NCBI GenBank assembly: GCA_016710265.1
Contig: JADJJL010000006.1
Location: 372,001-436,000 of the forward strand
Length of the DNA: 64,000 bases
From: Saprospiraceae bacterium
GTDB lineage: Bacteria; Bacteroidota; Bacteroidia; Chitinophagales; Saprospiraceae
Direction: 5' to 3'
Positions within the stretch are counted from its first letter, which is position 1. Every line of letters begins with the position of its first letter. The notes beneath the pieces were generated by a model, which worked only from the letters and a program-made list of their open reading frames with translations, was not told the DNA's origin and did not search any database. A program made the position numbers and the translations under genes. Shown one piece after another: positions 57,616 through 64,000 of this stretch.

Positions 57616-58388
57616 TTCTTTATGAGATTTTGTTTATTTATGAATTCCTGGGCAAAATTTAAAAAATTGACGGACCCTTTACTGGCAGCATCATACAAGA
57701 CCACTGGTTTTTTTGCCAATGGAGCTTCTGCGATTTTGGAATTTCGATGAATTATGGTATCGAATATTGGAATTTTAGCATCTGCTTTTAAGGTTTCCAC
57801 GACCATGTTAGACATCCGAAGAGTCTTATTGTACATGGACAATAGGGCACCTTCGATTTCCAAAGTAGGATTTAAATTTTCTTTGACCAGTTTAATGGTA
57901 TGTAAAATTTTTGAAAGTCCTTCCAATGCAAATAATTCGGTCTGGATAGGAATGATTACGGAATCTGCAGCAACCAATGCATTGATGGTCATTAGACCAA
58001 GTGAAGGGAGACAATCGATAATAATGAAATGGTAAGAATCCTTAATTTGATGGAGCACTTTACGCATGACATATTCCCTTTGCTCCATATTAACTAGTTC
58101 AATATCAGCACCTACAAGGTCTATGTCTGCAGGCAAAATATCGAGATAAGGGGTTAAGGTATGAATAATCGCTTTTTCCGTTGGGATGTCTTTAATCATG
58201 CAATCATACAAAGTGTATTCCATCGTAAGTTGATCAGAACCTGTACCGGAAGTGGTATTTGCTTGAGGATCAGCATCGACTAACAACACTTTGTATTCTA
58301 AAATAGACAAACAAGCCGCTAAGTTAATGGCTGTAGTTGTTTTTCCGACTCCGCCTTTTTGATTGGCAATTGCAACAATTTTCCCCAT
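57612..58388 (-). CDS. parA: Chromosome-partitioning ATPase ParA (Soj)
   Basis: A 258-residue deviant-Walker ATPase that moves origin regions with ParB. KGGVGKTTTAINLAA is the deviant Walker A, LVDADPQANTT motif A' and IIIDCLPSLG Walker B. The ATG at 58388 is chosen over a TTG nine bases upstream. It overlaps the stop of the UPF0173 gene (TAATG), so translation is coupled. Short form without an N-terminal DNA-binding domain, as in chromosomal Soj. Confidence 0.96.
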   Translation of the reverse strand: MGKIVAIANQKGGVGKTTTAINLAACLSILEYKVLLVDADPQANTTSGTGSDQLTMEYTLYDCMIKDIPTEKAIIHTLTPYLDILPADIDLVGADIELVNMEQREYVMRKVLHQIKDSYHFIIIDCLPSLGLMTINALVAADSVIIPIQTELFALEGLSKILHTIKLVKENLNPTLEIEGALLSMYNKTLRMSNMVVETLKADAKIPIFDTIIHRNSKIAEAPLAKKPVVLYDAASKGSVNFLNFAQEFINKQNLIKK

Positions 58389-59068
58389 TATTTCCAATTG
58401 ATTGTTTCTCCAATTTTAGGTATGATCAATCGTTTGGAATTGGATTTGAACTTCTTTTCAGCCACTAAATGATCAAGTTGGATGGGAGGAAAAGTGTCAA
58501 AATGTGCAGCAATAATCGTATCAACTTCACAAAATTGGCTTGCTATTAAAGCATCATCGACACCCATGGTAAACACATCTCCAATGGGTAAGATGGCAAA
58601 ATCTAATTTAGGGCAAGTCAGCGGTAATAATTTCATTTCCATGCTCAGTGCGGTGTCACCCGCAAAATAAAAACACAGATCTGAGTTCCAAATGACAAAG
58701 CCATTGGAATGACCGGCATAAGAACCATCAGGGAAGGAAGATGAATGTGCAGCATATACCATTTTAACCGTTCCAAATTCCAGAAACAAAGAGCCACCTT
58801 GGTTCATTGCAATTCCTTCCACGCCAAAGCTGTTCAACCAGGTGATTATTTCATGATTTGAAATTACTTTGGCATTGGTGATTTTGGCAAGCTCTACACA
58901 ATCCGCTATATGGTCTCCATGCCCATGGGAAACCAAAATATAATCTGCCTTTAAGCTTTGAATATCAATATGAGAGGCTAAGGGATTTCCCGTAATAAAA
59001 GGATCAATGATCAAATTTTTTCCATTTATTTCAATGGAAAAACAAGAATGACCAAGGTATTTTAACAT
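58388..59068 (-). CDS. UPF0173 metallo-beta-lactamase-fold hydrolase
   Basis: A 226-residue metal-dependent hydrolase. The sequence begins MLKYLGHSCFSIE, the standard start of the UPF0173 family. Zinc-binding motifs are SHGHGDHIAD, YAGHSNG and YFAGDTALS, with a late AAHFDTFPP. The open frame extends to 59206, but the -7 box at 59089-59096 lies inside that extension, so ATG 59068 is preferred. First gene of UPF0173-parA-parB-DUF5683. Substrate unknown. Confidence 0.9.
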   Translation of the reverse strand: MLKYLGHSCFSIEINGKNLIIDPFITGNPLASHIDIQSLKADYILVSHGHGDHIADCVELAKITNAKVISNHEIITWLNSFGVEGIAMNQGGSLFLEFGTVKMVYAAHSSSFPDGSYAGHSNGFVIWNSDLCFYFAGDTALSMEMKLLPLTCPKLDFAILPIGDVFTMGVDDALIASQFCEVDTIIAAHFDTFPPIQLDHLVAEKKFKSNSKRLIIPKIGETINWK

Positions 59069-59088
59069 AAGGGTATGGAGATTTTGCG

Positions 59089-59096
59089 CAAATTTA
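59089..59096 (-). promoter_or_regulatory. -7 box for the UPF0173-parA-parB operon
   Basis: TAAATTTG on the minus strand matches TAnnTTTG, 20 bases before ATG 59068. It decides that start against the longer open frame. Confidence 0.6.
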
Positions 59097-59167
59097 GTCT
59101 TTTTTGAGGAATCAAATGAGGCTGATTTCCCCATAAACTTTAGTGAGGAGTAAGGGTTATGTAAATA

Positions 59168-59704
59168 ATGTCTTTTTTGATCATCAGTGGAACCAACAGA
59201 CCTCATAGTTTAAGTCTGAAACTTGCCAACATTTGTAAGGACATAATGGGATCTCAAAATTTAACCGTTCCCGCACATGGATTGAATGAGTTTTGCCCAG
59301 ATTTAAGCAATCCTGCTTATTTCAATTCGGAAAATTGGACCAAAAGCATGTTCGATTATCAAGACCAATTTATAATCCCAACTGAAAAATTTATTATGAT
59401 CCTTCCGGAGTACAATGGCAGTTTTCCAGGAATACTAAAGTTATGGATGGATGTTTTAAGCCTAAGACAAAGGGATCAATGCTTTTCATTTAAGAAACTT
59501 GCATTGATCGGTATATCAGAAGGGAAACACAGTAATATCAGAGGCTTGGAGCATTTTTCAGGTGTGTCTAGATATTTTCAAATGATCTCTTTTCCTAAAA
59601 CAGTTTACCTTCCTGAGATTCAAGAAGTTATTGAAAATTGGAGTCTAACAAATCCAATTGGTACCAGACTTCAAATTTTTTTAGATGATTTTAGAAAATT
59701 TTAA
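59168..59704 (+). CDS. NAD(P)H-dependent FMN reductase-like flavoprotein
   Basis: A 178-residue flavodoxin-fold protein. It begins SFLIISGTNRPHSLS, the phosphate-binding loop for FMN. The motif LPEYNGSFPGILKLWMD near residue 80 is the flavin-contacting signature of NADPH-dependent FMN reductases. A GAGGAG stretch 9-18 bases upstream can serve as ribosome-binding site. The end overlaps the next gene by 20 bases. Confidence 0.88.
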   Translation: MSFLIISGTNRPHSLSLKLANICKDIMGSQNLTVPAHGLNEFCPDLSNPAYFNSENWTKSMFDYQDQFIIPTEKFIMILPEYNGSFPGILKLWMDVLSLRQRDQCFSFKKLALIGISEGKHSNIRGLEHFSGVSRYFQMISFPKTVYLPEIQEVIENWSLTNPIGTRLQIFLDDFRKF

Positions 59705-61293
59705 ACAATTCATTTGGATTTTTATATTTGGAGTGTTTGCTTGTCAAAACTCCAGTGATAAGAAATTGTCTAATATTTTTCACTACAATCAGCCCAATTC
59801 AATTACCTCTTTAGATCCAGCTTTCGCAAAATCTCAAAACAATATTTGGGTGGTGGATCATATTTATAACCAATTGGTTGATTTGGATGAGGATTTGAAG
59901 ATTGTGCCGGAATTGGCCCATTCCTGGGAAATTTCTGATGATGGTTTAAAATATATCTTTCACTTAAGATCTGATGTGTATTACCACAAAGACCCTTGTT
60001 TTGGAATGGATAGTTTAAGGCTCCTTAAAGCAGAAGATGTTAAATATAGTTTGCTGCGTCTCACAGATCCAAAATTGAGCGCTCCTGGTAGCTGGATATT
60101 TAATGATAAATTGAATCCGGAAAGACCCATTGAAGTTATCAATGACAGCACGCTTGTTTTTAATTTAAGCAGAGCTTTTTCTCCTTTCTTGAGTTTGCTA
60201 ACCATGCAGTATTGTAGTATTTTACCAGAAGAAGCAGAAAAATATTATGGTTCTGAAATAAGAATTCATCCAGTTGGCACAGGGCCATTTATGATGCATA
60301 AATGGTTGGATAGACAAGGAGTTTTTTTGAAAAAAAATCCAAATTATTTTAAATCTGGTTTGCCATTATTAAATGGAGTGCGAATTAGTTTTATAGAAGA
60401 CAGGAATACCGCATTTTTAGTATTCGTAAAAAACGGAATTGATTTTTTTTCTGGATTGCAATCTTCATTTGCTGCGCAGTTATTGGATGAAGATGGATTG
60501 TTAAAAGAATCTATGGAAGATCAAATTACCATGATTAAATCTGATTATTTAAATACGGAATATATAGGAATTAATCTTGAAGCCCTGCCTTCTAAACATA
60601 TATTGCATAACAAAGAATTTAGAAGAGCGCTAAATTTTGGATTTGATAGGGCTGAAATGATTAAAATATTTAGAAATGGTCTTGCCACACCAGCTTTGGC
60701 TGGGTTTATTCCGCTTGTATTAAAAGATACCACATTTCAAAATTCCTATTTTTCATATCAACCGGATTTGGCAAAAGACATCATTAAAAAAACTAGACTA
60801 TACTAATTTGCCTATTGAAGAAAAAGAAATCATAATTCATACCAACAAGGATTATGTAGACCTAATCTCATTTATAGCGAGACAATGGCAAGAATTGGGT
60901 ATTATTGTAAAAATAGAATTGGTTGAAACAGCCACCTTGAGAGAACAAATGCGCAATGGAACGATTGGAATGTTTAGGGCGTCATGGATCGCAGATTATC
61001 CCGATGAGGAAAGTTTTACGACTGTGTTTTATAGTCCAAATCCTGCACCTCCCAATTACACTCGATTTAAAAATGTAGAATTTGATCGACTGTATCAAAT
61101 GGCCATTCAAGAGAAAAATTTAAACTTGCGAGAAGAATATTATCATCAAATGGATCAAATCCTCTGCGAGGAATCACCAGTGATTTTCCTATTCTATGAT
61201 CAAATTGCTTTGTTTATGCAAAACAATATTCAAGGCTTGAAAGCCAATCCAATTAATTTATTAAAGTTGGAAAATGTCAGAGATACGGATTAA
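59685..61293 (+). pseudogene. Peptide ABC transporter substrate-binding lipoprotein, frameshifted
   Basis: A family 5 (DppA/OppA-type) extracellular solute-binding protein of 535 residues once repaired. It starts with a lipoprotein signal (lipobox VFAC) and has the family pattern VPELAHSWEISDDGLKYIF. The frame breaks in a run of seven A at 60786-60792. Removing one A joins IIKK to LDYTNLPIEEKE. The C-terminal part carries SWIADYPDEESF and the closing domain. No permease or ATPase genes are adjacent. Overlaps the FMN reductase gene by 20 bases. Confidence 0.88.
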
Positions 61294-61297
61294 TCGA

Positions 61298-63049
61298 CTA
61301 TCTCAAATTTAATACTTTTAGGCTTTTTATTTCACCTGATTCAAGTTTTGTAAGCGCATAGAACAAACCCGAGTCTGCCAATTTAAACTTAACATTCTTA
61401 GAATTCAATCCATCAATATCTCTACAAGATATTTTTATTCCATCCATGTTAAAAATATCTAATGAAAGAATGTTTGATTCAGATGAAATCAATTCAAATT
61501 CATTAGTGGTATTTCCAGTTTGTGTGACTACCAATTCTCCAATTGTTTTAAGCTTTAAAGGTCGTTCAAAAATGAACCGAATGGATTCACATGAAGGATT
61601 AGAATTGTCATCATAACAAACTTCTGACACAGGTATATTTGATGAAGAAAGAATTAAATCTTCTGATGTTTTAAAGCTCAGCAATGGTTTGTCTGATTGA
61701 AATATGGAGCCGACTGCGTTTGGATGAACCCATAATGCTCGAATCCCTTTTCTGGTTTTGTCAATAAAAAAGGAATGCGTATCCAGTCCAGGAGGGGGAT
61801 TCTCTATCACTTTCAAATCATAGATGTTAAAATGGCTTATTGCAATACCAAATTGGTAACCACTGATTGGGGTGTTATCAAATTCTGTATAGATCTCATG
61901 AATGTATTCATTGTTCTTTTTATAGGATTTAACACGGATAACAAATTCTTTTGAAACCCTGGAAAGTACCTCATCGTCTTTTTTAAATTGACTTGCTCCA
62001 CTCACGTCTCCGTATTGAGCCATTCCAAATACATTGGATTTCAAACCATTGATCATATCCAATAATCTCACACTTTTTACATAGTTTGAAGCTTTTGTAT
62101 ATGGATTGATCGCCCAAGTGTAGGGGCTGCTAACAAATTTAAATTGATTATTGATTCCCAGGATATATTTTCTCAGTTCAGTAATATCAGCAGCACTCAG
62201 AGTGCCAGAATTGTTGACATCGGCTACTGCCAATTGCAAAGAAGTAAGCGGACTGACTCCTAGAATGTGTTTTTGCATGAGGATGATATCCAGACTTGAA
62301 ATTCCTGTATATTCAAATTGCGGAGCGCTGTTTTTAAAAGGAATTATGTAATAGAAATCCTTAAATTCTGGAAAAGCATATTCACAATTGTACTTGTAAT
62401 TTTCAAGTTCAAACTCTGGAGCAATCGGGTCTACAAGATTTCTAATAAATACTTGATCGGGTTGAATTTGTGAAATAAATTGAATACCAAAAGAATCATC
62501 GCAAATTTCTGGATCTGGATCCGGTCCGCCACTTCCTGACTTTACCCTTAGTGCTTGCGCTATCGCACTGTCAAGGTTGACTTGATTGGTTCTGGTATAA
62601 TTAATATTAAAAGTGACTTCTCCATTAGGAGCAATGACTGCAAAGGTTGGTGTGCCATAATATTGTCCAAAAGTACCGGATTTATAGGCTGCTGTGGCTG
62701 CAAATCCACCTCCATCGAACCCAACTCCCGGAAAAGTTAAACCGTGTTTCAGGGCATAATTTTTAACATTGTTATTTTGATCCCAATTTTGGGTACTCAA
62801 CTCTATGAACTCTACGCGATCTTTACCTTCTCCCCATTTTAGGTAAGATTGTTGGACGGTAGGAGCAATGCTGTTACAAGGAGGGCAGTCTACAAAGAAA
62901 AATTTTAGAACCACTACCTTTTCCTTGTTGAGGTAATCCGCATAAAGCCTATGGGTTTTCAATTTATAATCAGTGACTGTAAAGTCGGGAGCTTTTGCGC
63001 CAAAAGCTAAAATCGGGAGGAGAACCAGGAGTTTGATAAACTGTTTCAT
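61298..63049 (-). CDS. TlpA-like thioredoxin-fold protein with dockerin repeats and type IX sorting tail
   Basis: A 583-residue secreted protein. ATG 63049 begins a signal peptide ending FGA. Residues about 20-165 are a redoxin/TlpA domain with active site DCPPC. A dockerin-like pair follows near residues 250-310 (SSLDIILMQKHILG, then ADVNNSGTLSAADITELRKYILG). A cohesin-like beta region lies at about 360-510. The last 75 residues (SLDIFNMDGIKI, then DSGLFYALTKL) look like a type IX secretion C-terminal domain. Surface display by PorU/PorV is inferred. Confidence 0.82.
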   Translation of the reverse strand: MKQFIKLLVLLPILAFGAKAPDFTVTDYKLKTHRLYADYLNKEKVVVLKFFFVDCPPCNSIAPTVQQSYLKWGEGKDRVEFIELSTQNWDQNNNVKNYALKHGLTFPGVGFDGGGFAATAAYKSGTFGQYYGTPTFAVIAPNGEVTFNINYTRTNQVNLDSAIAQALRVKSGSGGPDPDPEICDDSFGIQFISQIQPDQVFIRNLVDPIAPEFELENYKYNCEYAFPEFKDFYYIIPFKNSAPQFEYTGISSLDIILMQKHILGVSPLTSLQLAVADVNNSGTLSAADITELRKYILGINNQFKFVSSPYTWAINPYTKASNYVKSVRLLDMINGLKSNVFGMAQYGDVSGASQFKKDDEVLSRVSKEFVIRVKSYKKNNEYIHEIYTEFDNTPISGYQFGIAISHFNIYDLKVIENPPPGLDTHSFFIDKTRKGIRALWVHPNAVGSIFQSDKPLLSFKTSEDLILSSSNIPVSEVCYDDNSNPSCESIRFIFERPLKLKTIGELVVTQTGNTTNEFELISSESNILSLDIFNMDGIKISCRDIDGLNSKNVKFKLADSGLFYALTKLESGEIKSLKVLNLR

Positions 63050-63070
63050 GAAAACTCTGTTTTTGATAGG

Positions 63071-63078
63071 CAAAGATA
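63071..63078 (-). promoter_or_regulatory. -7 box for the TlpA-dockerin gene
   Basis: TATCTTTG on the minus strand matches TAnnTTTG, 21 bases before ATG 63049. Confidence 0.57.
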
Positions 63079-63109
63079 ATAATTATTTCTTTGTAACTAC
63101 CACATATTA

Positions 63110-63835
63110 GTGAAAAAATTATTGGAAATCAGAGATTTGGGTTTGATACAATACCAGGAAGCTTGGGACTATCAAACAGTGATTCACCAACAATTAATTC
63201 AAGCAAAAAAGACCGAACAGCTTAACGCCACAAACCATGTTTTAATCCTATGCGAGCATCCCCATGTATATACCCTGGGTAAGTCAGGGGATGACAGTCA
63301 TCTTAAAGTGAAGGAAGAGCATCTGGCTCAAATCGATGCGGATTTCTATAGGATCAATAGAGGCGGGGATATTACTTATCATGGTCCGGGTCAATTGGTG
63401 GCCTATCCAATCCTGGATCTTGAATGTATAAAAACCGATGTCCATTGGTATGTGCGATCACTGGAAGAAGTCGTCATTCGAAGTCTGAATCACTTTGGGA
63501 TTTTTGGTGAAAGGGTCAAAGAATATACAGGTGTTTGGTTAGATAAAGATAAGCCTTTTACCAGGAAAATATGTGCGATCGGAGTTCATTTAAGTAGATG
63601 GGTCAGTCTCCATGGCCTGGCTTTGAATGTGAATACCAACCTCGATTATTTTAACCATATCATACCGTGTGGGATTCAGGATGCCTCTAAATCGGTCACT
63701 TCTATCTCAAAAGAGCTTCAAACTCCCATAGATATGGAAGAAGTTAAAATGATCTTTATCAAGCATTTTTTGGAAGTATTTGAATTGGAATTCACAACTT
63801 CCTTAAAATTTGATACATTACAGGATAAATTATAA
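63110..63835 (+). CDS. lipB: Octanoyltransferase LipB
   Basis: A 241-residue enzyme that moves octanoate from acyl carrier protein to lipoyl domains, such as that of the E2 protein at 28-29 kb. Motifs: CEHPHVYTLGKSG, RGGDITYHGPGQLVAYP (family signature), and the catalytic Lys/Cys region KICAIGVHLSRWVSLHG and IIPCGI. The start is GTG at 63110. The thioesterase gene begins 13 bases downstream. Confidence 0.96.
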   Translation: MKKLLEIRDLGLIQYQEAWDYQTVIHQQLIQAKKTEQLNATNHVLILCEHPHVYTLGKSGDDSHLKVKEEHLAQIDADFYRINRGGDITYHGPGQLVAYPILDLECIKTDVHWYVRSLEEVVIRSLNHFGIFGERVKEYTGVWLDKDKPFTRKICAIGVHLSRWVSLHGLALNVNTNLDYFNHIIPCGIQDASKSVTSISKELQTPIDMEEVKMIFIKHFLEVFELEFTTSLKFDTLQDKL

Positions 63836-63848
63836 TTGAAAGAAAAAT

Positions 63849-64000
63849 ATGAATCCAAAAACTGTTTCAGAATCTAAAACAGAAATGACAGAGTTGGTCA
63901 TGCCCAACGATACCAATATTTTAGGAAACCTGATGGGAGGAAACTTAATGAGGTGGATGGATATTGCATCCGCGATTTGTGCTAGCCGACACTGCGGCGC
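63849..64000 (+). CDS. Acyl-CoA thioesterase (hot-dog fold), 3' end missing
   Basis: The first 50 codons of a gene cut by the window edge. The stretch VMPNDTNILGNLMGGNLMRWMD followed by AICASRHC is typical of the N-terminal half of YciA/BFIT-type acyl-CoA thioesterases, where the PxxxNxxGxxxGG loop and the Asp form part of the active site. Probably in one transcript with lipB. Confidence 0.88.
   Translation, partial: MNPKTVSESKTEMTELVMPNDTNILGNLMGGNLMRWMDIASAICASRHCG

Overview
The window is AT-rich, densely coded chromosomal DNA of a Bacteroidota member. The evidence is a type IX secretion and gliding locus (porV, porU, a PorP/SprF protein, gldJ, with murF next to gldJ), TonB-dependent receptors with carboxypeptidase-like N-terminal domains, DUF5689 and DUF5683 proteins, and at least sixteen intergenic copies of the Bacteroidota -7 promoter box TAnnTTTG placed 20-50 bases before a gene. 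The overall protein flavour suggests Saprospiria, but that rank is a guess. No phage, insertion sequence, CRISPR array, tRNA or rRNA was seen. The one structural RNA is RNase P RNA (rnpB, 38457-38834).

Layout. 1-4 kb: folD (cut by the window edge), prmA, then a leftward operon fdx-iscX-kdsC-ubiA-like-maf. 4-7 kb: icd, a Crp-family regulator and an alpha/beta hydrolase. 7-12.5 kb: a leftward run of efflux adaptor, RND pump, a membrane-anchored barnase-like RNase (broken into two frames, so a plain ORF search misses it) and its barstar-like inhibitor. 13-20 kb: mutS, a TonB receptor, a cytochrome c/Sco pair, miaE and a 43-residue membrane microprotein. 20-27 kb: a Pif1-like helicase coupled to a secreted EEP-family nuclease, divergent from a TonB receptor plus a triple-DUF5689 lipoprotein. 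This looks like a nucleic-acid or nucleotide scavenging locus. 27-34.5 kb: trmN6-like, pyruvate dehydrogenase E2, then recR, a glycosyltransferase fusion, an M20 amidohydrolase and an NtrC/NtrX-like regulator. 34.5-41 kb: carotene hydroxylase, a large NtrY-like kinase, rnpB, an outer-membrane protein and a dihaem peroxidase. 41-51.3 kb: the type IX secretion/gliding locus with murF and an arginase-fold protein lacking metal ligands. 51-64 kb: an amino-acid dehydrogenase, an OmpA protein with 33-base repeats, fmt, an SCP2 protein, UPF0173-parA-parB-DUF5683, an FMN reductase, a peptide-binding lipoprotein, a TlpA-dockerin protein with a type IX sorting tail, lipB and the start of an acyl-CoA thioesterase.

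Six genes are interrupted (maf, the barnase-like RNase, the RND pump, the second TonB receptor, the E2 gene and the peptide-binding lipoprotein). Four breaks sit in single-base runs and one in a CC pair, and each is repaired by a one-base change. Several of these genes are normally important, so base-call errors in a draft assembly are a serious alternative to real gene decay. The sixth is an in-frame TGA.

The observations most worth following are the anchored RNase/barstar pair behind an efflux pump, the nuclease-transporter-DUF5689 locus with overlapping divergent promoters, the metal-ligand-free arginase-fold protein beside gldJ-murF, and the TlpA-dockerin-sorting-tail protein.
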